DNA of 64,000 nt from CAVQWT01 sp963717705 (GTDB taxonomy: Bacteria > Pseudomonadota > Gammaproteobacteria > Burkholderiales > Casimicrobiaceae), in NCBI GenBank assembly GCA_963717705.1, contig CAVQWT010000004.1, positions 248,001 to 312,000 of the forward strand, written 5' to 3'. Shown here in pieces: positions 45,882 through 54,286 of this stretch. The notes beneath the pieces were generated by a model. The model was not told the DNA's origin and did not search any database. It saw only the letters and a list, made by a program, of their open reading frames with translations. The translations under genes were made by a program, and so were the position numbers. Numbering within the stretch: position 1 is the first letter of the stretch; each line of letters opens with the position of its first letter.

Positions 45882-48308
45882 CTACAGCTGCGGCGTCACC
45901 AGATGCCGCACGCCGGCGATGTCGACCTCGTAGCGCGCCGACAGCAGCATGTCGTCGGTCAGCGCGGCCAGGCCGGCGGGGGCACGCGCGTAGCCCATCG
46001 CCACCGCGCGGCCTAGCCGCCGGCTGTATCCGGCGCTGGTCAGCTCGCCGACGCTGCGGCCGTCCATCAGGATCGGCTCGCCGCCCCACGGGAACGCCGC
46101 CGGGTCGTCGAAGCCGAACCGGACCAGCCGCTTGGCGAGCCCGGCCTGCTGCTGCGCGACCAGCGCGTCGCGGCCGACGAACGCCGACGGCTTGTCGAGT
46201 TTCACCGCGTACCCGAGACCGGCCTCCCACGGCGTCTCGTCGGGCGACAGCTCGGCGCCCCAGGCGCGCCGGCCGGCTTCGATGCGCAGCGCGTCGATGG
46301 TGTAGTAGCCGGCGTCGCGCAGGCCGAACGCCGTACCGGCGTCGACCAGCGCGTCGTAGAGTGTGGCGCATTGGTCGGTGGGGACGTAGAGCTCGTAGCC
46401 GGGCCCGCCGACGTAGCTCATTCGTGCCGCGCGGACCCGGGCGTAGCCGACGTCGACCATCCGCGTCGTCGCGAACGGCAGGGCGGCCCTGGAGAAATCG
46501 TCGGAAGAAAGCGATGCGAGCAGCGCCTCGGACTTCGGTCCCATCACCGAGACCACGGACGTCGCGCTGGTGACGTCGACGAGCGCGGCGTGCTGGTCGG
46601 CGCCGATGCCGCGCTCGATCCAGGCGAAGTCGCGCGTCGTCTGCGCCGAGCCGGTGATGATCATGAATTCGTGCGCGGCGACCCGGATCACCGTGAGATC
46701 GCTTTCGAAACCCCCGCGGGCGTTGAGCATCGCGGTGTAGACGATCCGGCCGGGGGCGACGTCGAGCTCGTTGGCGCACAGTCGCTGCAGCACGGCGAGC
46801 GCGTCGCGGCCCTTGAGCACGAACTTGGAGAACGAGGTCTGGTCGAACACGACGACGTCCTCGCGGCACGCGCGCTGCTCTTCCAGCACCTGCGGCAGCC
46901 AGCCGGGCGTGCCCAGCGTCGGTGGCGGCGGCGAGGCGCCGGGCGGCAGAAAGTAATTGGCACGTTCCCAGTTCATCTTGGTGCCGAACACGGCGCCCTT
47001 CGCCGCCAGCCGGTCGTAGAGCGGCGAGCGGCGCAGCGGCCGGACGGTCACCAGCTCCTCGCGCGGCCAGCGCATCGCATAGTGCAGGCCCAGCGACTCG
47101 ACGGTCCGGTCGGCGAGGTGCCGGCGGTTGCCGTGGAACGGCGCGAAGCGGCGCAGGTCGACGTCCCACAGGTCGAGCGGCGCTTCGCCGTCGACGATCC
47201 ACTGCGCGACGAGCTTGCCGGCGCCACCGGCGTTGGCGATCCCGGCCGAGTTGAATCCGGCGCAGACGAAGAAACCGGCGAGTTCCGGCGCCTCGCCCAG
47301 GATGAAGTTGCCGTCGGTGGTGAAGCTCTCGGGGCCGTTCAGCAGCAGCTTCACCGGCGCGGTCTCGAGGCACGGCGTCCGGTGGATTGCGTTGGTCATC
47401 AGGATCTCGAACTGGTCCCAGTCCTCGGGCAGCAGCTGGAACTCGAAGCCGTCGGGAATCGGGTCGACGGACCACGGCTTGGCCTTCGGCTCGAAGCCGC
47501 CCATGACCAGGCCGCCGACCTCCTCCTTGTAGTACAGATAGCCGTCGGGATCGCGGATCACGGGCAGGTCGGGCGTGACCCCGTCGATCCGCTCGGTGAC
47601 GAGGTAGAAGTGCTCGGCGGCGTACAGCGGCACGTTGACGCCGGCGAGGCGGCCGAAAGCGCGCGCCCACTGCCCGCCGCAGTTGACGACCGTTTCGCAG
47701 CGGATCGTTCCCTCGTCGTCGCCCTGCTTCCAGCGCACGCCGGTGACGCGGCCACCGGCCTGCTCGACGCCGGTGACCTTGACGCCCTCGACGATGCGCG
47801 CGCCGGCCATCCGCGCCCCCTTCGCCAGCGACTGCGTGAGGTCGGTGGGGTTGGCCTTGCCGTCGCCGGGAATCCACACGCCGCCGGCGAGGTCGTCGGT
47901 GCGCAGGATCGGCGCGATGCGCTTCGCCTCGTCCGGCGAGACAAACTCGAAGTCGATGCCGAAGCTCCTCGCGCGCGCCATCTGGCGCTTCATCAGCGTC
48001 AGCCGCTCGGGCGTCTTCGCAACGTTGAGGCTGCCGCACTGCTTCCAGCCGGTGGCGAGCCCGGTCTCGGCTTCGAGCGACGAGTACAGGTCGATGCCGT
48101 ACCGGCTCATCCGGGTGGCATTGCGTGTCGCCCGCGTCTGCCCGACGAGCCCGGCGGCGTGCCAGGTCGTGCCGCAGGTGAGCTGGCCCTGCTCGAGCAG
48201 CACGATGTCCTTCACCCCGAGCTTGGCGAGGTGGTACGCGGTCGAGCAGCCGGCGATGCCGCCACCGACGACGACGACACGGGCATGGGAGGGGAGCGGG
48301 GGCGTCAT
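45882..48308 (-). CDS. FAD-dependent dimethylglycine/sarcosine dehydrogenase-like protein with GcvT domain
   Basis: An 808-residue two-domain enzyme. The N-terminal half is a DAO-type flavoprotein (VVVVGGGIAGCSTAYHL at 11-27). The C-terminal half (from about 430) is a GcvT/aminomethyltransferase-like folate domain, seen in ARMSYVGGPGYELYVP and DALRIEAGRRAWG. His50 in TTWHAAGL is in the position of the histidine that binds FAD covalently in mammalian dimethylglycine dehydrogenase. Such enzymes oxidatively demethylate N-methyl amines and pass the one-carbon unit to tetrahydrofolate. It lies 10 nt after the DMT transporter gene, in one array with the HD oxygenase and phosphonate genes, which suggests methylated glycines or N-methyl aminophosphonates as substrate. 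Exact specificity is unknown. Confidence 0.85.
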   Translation of the reverse strand: MTPPLPSHARVVVVGGGIAGCSTAYHLAKLGVKDIVLLEQGQLTCGTTWHAAGLVGQTRATRNATRMSRYGIDLYSSLEAETGLATGWKQCGSLNVAKTPERLTLMKRQMARARSFGIDFEFVSPDEAKRIAPILRTDDLAGGVWIPGDGKANPTDLTQSLAKGARMAGARIVEGVKVTGVEQAGGRVTGVRWKQGDDEGTIRCETVVNCGGQWARAFGRLAGVNVPLYAAEHFYLVTERIDGVTPDLPVIRDPDGYLYYKEEVGGLVMGGFEPKAKPWSVDPIPDGFEFQLLPEDWDQFEILMTNAIHRTPCLETAPVKLLLNGPESFTTDGNFILGEAPELAGFFVCAGFNSAGIANAGGAGKLVAQWIVDGEAPLDLWDVDLRRFAPFHGNRRHLADRTVESLGLHYAMRWPREELVTVRPLRRSPLYDRLAAKGAVFGTKMNWERANYFLPPGASPPPPTLGTPGWLPQVLEEQRACREDVVVFDQTSFSKFVLKGRDALAVLQRLCANELDVAPGRIVYTAMLNARGGFESDLTVIRVAAHEFMIITGSAQTTRDFAWIERGIGADQHAALVDVTSATSVVSVMGPKSEALLASLSSDDFSRAALPFATTRMVDVGYARVRAARMSYVGGPGYELYVPTDQCATLYDALVDAGTAFGLRDAGYYTIDALRIEAGRRAWGAELSPDETPWEAGLGYAVKLDKPSAFVGRDALVAQQQAGLAKRLVRFGFDDPAAFPWGGEPILMDGRSVGELTSAGYSRRLGRAVAMGYARAPAGLAALTDDMLLSARYEVDIAGVRHLVTPQL

Positions 48309-48318
48309 CGAGCGACTC

Positions 48319-49185
48319 CTAGAGTTTCAGCGCGGCCACGCCGGCGACGACGACGGCGGCTCCCGCCATCCGGCGCCAGCCGAAGCCTTCCTTCAGCACG
48401 AACGCGCCGATCAGCGCGGCGAACAGCACCGAGACTTCGCGCAGCGCCGCAACGGCGGCGACGGGCGCGCGGGTCATCGCCCACAGCGCGATGCCGTACG
48501 CGGCCACGCTCGCCGCGCCGCCGGCGATGCCGCGCCGCCAGCGACCACGCAGGTACGACGCGCCGCCGGTGCCATGGCGCAGCAGCACCCATCCGACGAA
48601 GGGAAGGCCTTCGAGGAAGCACAGCCACACGACGTAGCTCGCGGCGCTGCCCGATGCGCGCGCGCCGGCGCCGTCGACCAGCGTGTAGGCGGCGATGATC
48701 GCCGCGTTCGCGAGCGCCCAGCCGGCGGCGGCGGTCGAGTGCCTGCCGCTCGCGAACCATGCGATGACGACGATGCCGAGCGAGATGAGCGCGATGCCGG
48801 CGAGCATCGACGCCGACGGGTGCTCGCCGAGGAAGACCACGCCGAGCAGCGTGACGATCAGCGGGGCGACGCCGCGCATCAGCGGGTAGGCGAAGGAGAG
48901 GTCGCCGCGGTGGTAGGCCCCGGCCAGCGTGATGTAGTAGCCGAAGTGAATGACGGTGGAGAGAGCCATGAACGGCCAGGCCGCTGCCGCCGGCAACGCC
49001 ACGAACGGCAGCAGCACGAAGCAGACGAGCGCCGAGCCGGCGACGATCAGCGCGGTGTCGAGCAGGGGATCGCCCGCCGCGGACTTGAGCATGGCATTCC
49101 ACAGCGCGTGCAGGAAGCCTGCGCCCAGCACCGCCAGCGTGACGCCGAGCGAGAGCTCCGCCGCCGGAAGCGGGCCGGCGGCCAC
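48319..49185 (-). CDS. DMT/EamA-family transporter coupled to the phosphonate HD oxygenase
   Basis: A membrane transporter of 288 residues with about ten hydrophobic helices, including FLHALWNAMLKSA, YPLMRGVAPLIVTLLGVVFLGE and SVLFAALIGAFVLKEGFGW, typical of two EamA repeats. The GTG start shares its first base with the TAG stop of the HD-domain gene (TAGTG), and the dehydrogenase gene follows 10 nt after its stop. Translation is therefore coupled within an HD oxygenase-transporter-dehydrogenase trio. It probably moves the substrate or product of those enzymes; the direction and compound are unknown. Confidence 0.85.
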   Translation of the reverse strand: MAAGPLPAAELSLGVTLAVLGAGFLHALWNAMLKSAAGDPLLDTALIVAGSALVCFVLLPFVALPAAAAWPFMALSTVIHFGYYITLAGAYHRGDLSFAYPLMRGVAPLIVTLLGVVFLGEHPSASMLAGIALISLGIVVIAWFASGRHSTAAAGWALANAAIIAAYTLVDGAGARASGSAASYVVWLCFLEGLPFVGWVLLRHGTGGASYLRGRWRRGIAGGAASVAAYGIALWAMTRAPVAAVAALREVSVLFAALIGAFVLKEGFGWRRMAGAAVVVAGVAALKL

Positions 49186-49733
49186 TAGCCCTGCGCGACC
49201 TCGCGCACGATCGCGAGGTAGTGGTCGAGAGCGGGCGTGGCGGCGCCCACGGTTTTCGCCCCGTCGTCCCACAGGCGGACGCGGACCGCGGCTGCCGCGT
49301 GCGGCAGCGCGACGAAGGCGTCGGCCTCGGCCGCGCTGAAGATCCCGCCCTGCAGCGCGAGGCTGCGGATCGAGTCGGCCGACAGCGTCGCCGCGTAGCC
49401 CGGCCGGGCGCAGCACAGGTAGCGCTTGGCGTCGACGTGCAGGCGGATCGGCTCGGTGACGTCCTCGCCGAACAGCGGCCGCAGCCAGCGCGCGGCGATC
49501 AGCTCGTGCCGATCGTCGATCCCGCGAGCGGTCGGCGTCTCGCCCTGGTCGTTGACGAGGTGGCCGATGTCGTGGAGCAGGGCGGCGACGACCAGCGCCG
49601 GCGCGGCACCCGCCGCCTCGGCGGCGGCAGCGGACTGGAGCGCGTGCTCGAGTTGGGTCACGGGCTCGCCGTCGTACATCCGGTCGCCGGCGATGGCGTA
49701 GTAGTGCGCGATGGCGTCGAGCGAGGGGCGCAT
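49185..49733 (-). CDS. PhnZ/TmpB-like HD-domain oxygenase, phosphonate-operon associated
   Basis: A 182-residue protein of the HD-domain mixed-valent di-iron oxygenase group (phosphonate-associated HDIG family). Known members (PhnZ, TmpB) cleave the C-P bond of 1-hydroxy-2-(methyl)aminoethylphosphonates to phosphate plus glycine or glycine betaine. The expected residues are visible: Tyr20 and Glu23 in YDGEP (the PhnZ Tyr/Glu pair), His30, HDIGH at 54-58, His76, His99 with Lys103, and WDDGAK at 155-160. No partner 2-oxoglutarate hydroxylase (PhnY*/TmpA) is in the window. It lies 81 nt after the Na/Pi transporter gene and overlaps the DMT transporter. Confidence 0.85.
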   Translation of the reverse strand: MRPSLDAIAHYYAIAGDRMYDGEPVTQLEHALQSAAAAEAAGAAPALVVAALLHDIGHLVNDQGETPTARGIDDRHELIAARWLRPLFGEDVTEPIRLHVDAKRYLCCARPGYAATLSADSIRSLALQGGIFSAAEADAFVALPHAAAAVRVRLWDDGAKTVGAATPALDHYLAIVREVAQG

Positions 49734-49814
49734 GGTCAGGTCGTGGTCACGGAGTGGCCGCGCGCGCGGCGGAGGGAAGGCCGGGAAGCGGCCGGGAAGG
49801 CAAGGGGACTGCGT

Positions 49815-51527
49815 TCATGCCGGGCGCGGCTTGTGCGGCTCGAGGTCGGCCTTGCCGGCGCCGCTGCGCCGCGGCGGCCGCTCCGGCTGCGGCTCCTTCA
49901 GCCGCGTGCGCGCCAGCACGCCGGCGTGCTCGAGCGTCGGGTATGCGATCGAGCAGATGTGCGAGTTGATCCGGCGCAGGTCCGAGGTAAGGTCGAGATG
50001 CAGCGACGACGTCTCGATGCTGTCGCGGGCCTGGCCGGCGAGACGCTCGAGGTGGGCGTCGGCGTAGACGCGCTCGAGGTCGCGGAACAGGACTTTCTGC
50101 GCCAGCAGCTGCTGGGCGCCGGAAAGATCGCCGGTGAGGAACACCGACAGGCCCAGCTTCAGGTTCGCGTGCAGCCGCGCGTGCAGGTCGCAGATCTCGG
50201 TCATGCCGGCATCGGAGAACCGGCGGCCCTTGTCGATCATCTTGTCCTCGATGTCGAGCACGATGCGCTCGATGATGTCGCCGACCTGCTCCATGTTGAT
50301 CGTGAACGAGACGATGTCGGCCCAGCGGCGGCCCTCCTGCACCTCCAGCGCCTCCCGCGAGATCTGCGTGAGGTAGAGCTTGGTCGCCGTGTACAGCTCG
50401 TCGACGGTGTCGTCCATCAGGCGAATCTGCGCCGCGAGCGCGCGGTCGTTGGTCTTCAGCACCTGCAGCATGCCGCTCAGCATGCCCTCGACGATGTCGC
50501 CGATGCGCAGCGCCTCGCGGGCGGCACAGGCGATCGCCAGCGCCGGCGTGCCGAGCGCCGAGGGGTCGAGGTGGCGGGGCTTCGACGGGTCGTCTTCCAC
50601 CGGGCGGTCCGGCAGCAGCCGTTCGGCGACCCGCGCGATGGGGCCGGTGAAGCCCAGGAACGCGACGGCGAGCGCGACGTTGAAGGCGAGGTGGAACAGC
50701 ACGACCTCGTGCGCGGCGTCGAGGCCCAGGCCGTCGATCGGCGCCTCGAGGTAGCGGAGCACCGGAATCGCGATCACGCAGCCGATCAGCTTGAACAGGA
50801 AGTTGCCGAGCGTCACCCGGCGCGCTTCCGGCGGCGAGCGCAGCGTCGAAATCATGCCGAGCAACCCGCTGCCCAGGTTGGCGCCGAGCACCAGGCCCAG
50901 CGCCACCGGGAGGGCGATCACGTTCAGCGCCGCGAGCGTGGCGATCAGCAGCACGACGGCGAGGCTGGAATAGCAAAGCACCGTCAGCAGCGCGGCGACC
51001 AGCATGTCGAGCAGGATGTCGCCGGTCAGCGAGGCGAAGATCACCTTGACGCCGGCGGCCTGCACCACCGGCTTCGCCGCGACGCTGATCCAGTTGAGGG
51101 CGAAGAGGATCAGGCCTAGGCCGATGAGGATGCGTCCGAAGCGGCCGACATTGGAAGTCTGGCGCGACAGGAACAGCACGACCCCGCTGAAGATCAGCAG
51201 CGGCGCGAGCCACGACAGGTCGAACGACAGCACCAGCGTCACCAGCGCGGTGCCGACGTCGGCGCCCAGCATGACCGCCAATGCGGGCGCAGTCCCGATC
51301 AGGCCCTGGCCGGCGAACGCGGCGACGATGAGCGCCGTGGCGGTGCTGCTCTGGATCAGGCCGGTTACCCCGAGGCCGGCGAGGAACGCCGTCGCGCGCT
51401 GGCCGACGCTGCGACGGAGGACGCGGCGCAGGCTGCCGCCGTACAGGCGCAGGATGCCCTGGCGCACGATGTGCGTGCCCCAGACCAGGAGCGCGACGCC
51501 AGCCAGCAGGTTGAGGAGGGTCTGCAC
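49815..51527 (-). CDS. Na/Pi-cotransporter (NptA-like) with C-terminal PhoU-like domain
   Basis: A 570-residue membrane protein from a GTG start. Two inverted Na/Pi-cotransporter repeats fill residues 1-310, with the signature GLIQSSTATALIVAAF near 55-70 and GANLGSGLLGM in the second repeat. A helical PhoU-like domain follows (about 335-530). Bacterial members have been linked to phosphate export. It lies 15 nt after phnY, so it is co-expressed with C-P cleavage. Export of the phosphate set free when aminophosphonates are used for carbon and nitrogen would explain its place; this is inference. Confidence 0.88.
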   Translation of the reverse strand: MQTLLNLLAGVALLVWGTHIVRQGILRLYGGSLRRVLRRSVGQRATAFLAGLGVTGLIQSSTATALIVAAFAGQGLIGTAPALAVMLGADVGTALVTLVLSFDLSWLAPLLIFSGVVLFLSRQTSNVGRFGRILIGLGLILFALNWISVAAKPVVQAAGVKVIFASLTGDILLDMLVAALLTVLCYSSLAVVLLIATLAALNVIALPVALGLVLGANLGSGLLGMISTLRSPPEARRVTLGNFLFKLIGCVIAIPVLRYLEAPIDGLGLDAAHEVVLFHLAFNVALAVAFLGFTGPIARVAERLLPDRPVEDDPSKPRHLDPSALGTPALAIACAAREALRIGDIVEGMLSGMLQVLKTNDRALAAQIRLMDDTVDELYTATKLYLTQISREALEVQEGRRWADIVSFTINMEQVGDIIERIVLDIEDKMIDKGRRFSDAGMTEICDLHARLHANLKLGLSVFLTGDLSGAQQLLAQKVLFRDLERVYADAHLERLAGQARDSIETSSLHLDLTSDLRRINSHICSIAYPTLEHAGVLARTRLKEPQPERPPRRSGAGKADLEPHKPRPA

Positions 51528-51542
51528 GCCGTCAGCGGCCGT

Positions 51543-53039
51543 TCACCACGGCAGCGAGTAAGTCTTGGTGTTGGTGAAGCTCTTCATCGCTTCCTGGACG
51601 CCTTCCTTGTAGCCCAGCCCCGAGTCCTTGATCCCGCCGAACGGCGTCAGCTCGAGCCGGTAGCCGGGAACCTCGCGGACGTTGACGGTGCCGACGTTGA
51701 GCTCCGACACCAGTCGCGTGATGTCGTCGAGCCGGTTGGTGCAGACAGCGGACGACAGGCCGTAGTCGGTGCCGTTGGCGAAGCGGATCGCCTCGTCCAG
51801 GTCGCGGAAGCGGATCACCGGCGACACCGGGCCGAAGGTCTCGTATTTCACCAGCGGCATGTCCGGCGTCACGTGGTCGACGACCGTCGGCGAGTAAAGC
51901 GCCCCGCGACGCTCGTTGCCGTGCAGCAGTGTTGCCCCACGCGCGACGGCGTCGTCGACCTTGTCGGCGAAGGACTTCGCCGCCGCCGCATCGATCACCG
52001 TGCCCATGTCCAGCGACGCGTCCATCGGGTCGCCATAGGTCCACTCGCGGGTCCGCGCCAGCAGCCGCTCGACGAACGCGTCGGCGACCTTCTCGTGCAC
52101 CAGCATCCGCTTGATGGCAGTGCACCGCTGCCCCGAGTTCTTGTACGAACCCGCGGCGGCCAGCGCCGCCGCCTCGTCGAGGTCGGCGTCGTCCATCACG
52201 ATGATCGGATCGTTGCCGCCCAGTTCGAGCACCTGCCGCTTGTAGACGGCCCTGGCGGCGATGTGCTTGCCGATCGGTACCCCGCCGGTGAAGGTGACGA
52301 GGTCGACGTGGGGATTGACCAGCATCTCGTCGGCGATCTCCTTCGGGTCCCCGGTGACCACGGAGAACATCTCCGGCGGCAGTCCGGCCTCGTACAGGAT
52401 GTCGGCAAGCAGCAGCGCCGACAGCGGCGTCTTCTCCGTCGGTTTCAGCACCATCCGGTTGTTGGTCGCGATCGCGGGCGCGACCTTGTGCGCGACCTGG
52501 TTCAGCGGATGGTTGAACGGCGTGATCGCCGAGATCGCCCCCAGCAGCGGCTCGCGCAGCGTGTAGACCTTGCGCGACTTGCCGTGCGGCGTCAGGTCGC
52601 AGGAGAAGATCTGGCCGTCGTCGGACAGCGCCGCGTTCCCGGCAAAGGTGAACACGTCGCAGGCGCGGCCGACCTCGTACAGCGAGTCCTTCTTGCCGAT
52701 GCCGCACTCGGCGGTGATGAGGTCGGACACCTGCTGCGTATGCGCGCGCAGGATCTCGGCGGCGCGGTGGCAGATCCGGTAGCGGTCGTGCCGGGTGAGC
52801 TTCGACTTGTAGGCCCGGGCGATGACGAACGCGCGGCGCACGTCCTCGACCGTCGCTTTGGGCACCGTTCCCACCAGCGCGCCGGTGTACGGATTGCGCA
52901 CGTCGAGCGTGCGCTCGCCGCCGACGAGCGCGCCCGCGATGCGCATCTTCTGGCGCAGCGGCTCGCCGGCGCGGACCGCGCCGAGGTCGTCGATCATCGC
53001 CATGGCGGGCGCGCGGAAGAAGACGTCATGGCCGGTCAC
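51543..53039 (-). CDS. phnY: Phosphonoacetaldehyde dehydrogenase
   Basis: Oxidises phosphonoacetaldehyde to phosphonoacetate with NAD. The aldehyde dehydrogenase fold has 498 residues, with catalytic Cys306 in NSGQRCTAIKR, Glu272 in LELGGND and the ITPFNHPLN block. The RCTA[IV]KR motif and the genomic context (phnA upstream, phnW nearby) match PhnY of Sinorhizobium rather than generic aldehyde dehydrogenases. A GTG start overlaps the phnA stop by 4 nt; a start at an internal Met (13 or 15) is possible. Confidence 0.93.
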   Translation of the reverse strand: MTGHDVFFRAPAMAMIDDLGAVRAGEPLRQKMRIAGALVGGERTLDVRNPYTGALVGTVPKATVEDVRRAFVIARAYKSKLTRHDRYRICHRAAEILRAHTQQVSDLITAECGIGKKDSLYEVGRACDVFTFAGNAALSDDGQIFSCDLTPHGKSRKVYTLREPLLGAISAITPFNHPLNQVAHKVAPAIATNNRMVLKPTEKTPLSALLLADILYEAGLPPEMFSVVTGDPKEIADEMLVNPHVDLVTFTGGVPIGKHIAARAVYKRQVLELGGNDPIIVMDDADLDEAAALAAAGSYKNSGQRCTAIKRMLVHEKVADAFVERLLARTREWTYGDPMDASLDMGTVIDAAAAKSFADKVDDAVARGATLLHGNERRGALYSPTVVDHVTPDMPLVKYETFGPVSPVIRFRDLDEAIRFANGTDYGLSSAVCTNRLDDITRLVSELNVGTVNVREVPGYRLELTPFGGIKDSGLGYKEGVQEAMKSFTNTKTYSLPW

Positions 53040-54262
53040 CGCAGGTGGTTGAGGGCGAGGTCGAAGGCGTCGAAGTTGCGCCAGCGCCGTCCGGCGGGCA
53101 GCGCCGGCGCCGCGCGGTTGGCGATCAGCGGCACCTGCTGCTCTGAGACGCCGCCGTGCGAGCGCAGCGGCACGTCGAGGCCGGAGAGGTCGTGCCTGTC
53201 GCGGCTGGTGCCGAGCACCGTCAGCCGCTCCGACACGACGACGAGGTCGCCGACGCGATCCTCGGGCAGCTCGAAGCGGGCGCAGGCGTCGGCGCGCGAC
53301 AGCACCGACTCGATGCCGGGCAAAGCCGCGATCGCCGCCGTCGTCCCGGCGAGCGAGGCCGGGCCGGACAGGTAGACGGTGGCGAACGACCCCAGCGCGC
53401 CATGGTGGACGACGTAGGGATCGGTGATCGGCAGGATGACGCGGGTGCTGCCCGCGCCGAAGCGACGGTCGAGCACGTCCTGCAGGAACACGATGTTGGG
53501 CCGGCCGAAGGCGTCGGTCTTGGCGTTCATCCCGTGGTCTGCGGTCACCACGATGGTCGCGCCCATCGCGTCGAGCGAGGCGAGGTAGCCGTCCATCATC
53601 GCGTAGAAATCGTTGGCGACGGCGGTCCCGGGCGCCGCCTTGTGCTGGACGTAGTCGGTCGTCGACAGGTACATCACGTCGGGACGCTCGCGCTGCATCA
53701 GCTTGACCCCGGCCGCGAACACGAACTCCGACAACGCGGCGCTGTACACCGACGGCACGTCCATGCCGACCAGCGCGGGCACGCCGTCGATGCCGTTGGC
53801 GGCGCGCGTTGCTTCGGCGGCCTTTTCCGACGAGAAACAGATGCCGGTCATCCGGTGGCCGAGCAGGGCCCGCAGCTTGTCCTTCGCGGTGACCACGGCG
53901 ACCTTGCGTCCGGCGTCGGCCAGCGCGGCGAGGATCGTCGGCGCGCGCAGGTACTTCGGGTCGTTCATCATCACTTCGGCGCCGGCGTCGCGGTCCCAGA
54001 AGTAGTTGCCGCAGATGCCGTGGACCGACGGCGGAACGCCGGTGACGATCGACAGGTTGTTGGGATTGGTGAACGAGGGCACGACGCAGTCGGCGGTCAG
54101 GCAGGTTCCACGGTCGCGCAGCGACGCGAGGAACGGCACGCGGCCCGCGGCGATGGCCTGGTTGACGTACTCGGGCTCACAGCCGTCAACGCAGACGACG
54201 ACGAGCGGCGCGTCGGGCTGGCGGTAACTGCGGTCGTTGACGCGCAAAGGGGTGTGGGTCAA
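53036..54262 (-). CDS. phnA: Phosphonoacetate hydrolase
   Basis: Hydrolyses phosphonoacetate to acetate and phosphate, an alkaline-phosphatase superfamily enzyme that uses two Zn2+. The 408-residue protein has Asp26 in CVDGCEPEY, the nucleophile Thr65 in SFTNPNN, and metal ligands in TTDYVQHK, TADHGMN and RSHGGVSEQ. The start is a TTG with AAGGA 6 nt upstream; no ATG is better placed. It lies 24 nt after the gntR gene and overlaps phnY, so it heads the catabolic array. Confidence 0.94.
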   Translation of the reverse strand: MTHTPLRVNDRSYRQPDAPLVVVCVDGCEPEYVNQAIAAGRVPFLASLRDRGTCLTADCVVPSFTNPNNLSIVTGVPPSVHGICGNYFWDRDAGAEVMMNDPKYLRAPTILAALADAGRKVAVVTAKDKLRALLGHRMTGICFSSEKAAEATRAANGIDGVPALVGMDVPSVYSAALSEFVFAAGVKLMQRERPDVMYLSTTDYVQHKAAPGTAVANDFYAMMDGYLASLDAMGATIVVTADHGMNAKTDAFGRPNIVFLQDVLDRRFGAGSTRVILPITDPYVVHHGALGSFATVYLSGPASLAGTTAAIAALPGIESVLSRADACARFELPEDRVGDLVVVSERLTVLGTSRDRHDLSGLDVPLRSHGGVSEQQVPLIANRAAPALPAGRRWRNFDAFDLALNHLR

Positions 54263-54286
54263 GTCGGGTCCTTGGTGAAGTCCGGT

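Noticed and set aside
49185..49733. A stringent-response (ppGpp hydrolase) or generic HDIG phosphohydrolase
   Set aside because: The Tyr20/Glu23 pair, the WDD motif and the phosphonate neighbourhood fit the PhnZ/TmpB oxygenase group better.
49779..49799. Tandem GGCCGGGAAG direct repeat before the HD-domain gene
   Set aside because: Two 10-bp copies with an 11-bp period in GC-rich DNA are easily explained by chance, and no promoter or regulator feature accompanies them.
51543..53039. Generic succinate-semialdehyde or glyceraldehyde-3-phosphate dehydrogenase
   Set aside because: The overlap with phnA, the nearby phnW and the RCTAIKR active-site motif favour phosphonoacetaldehyde dehydrogenase.
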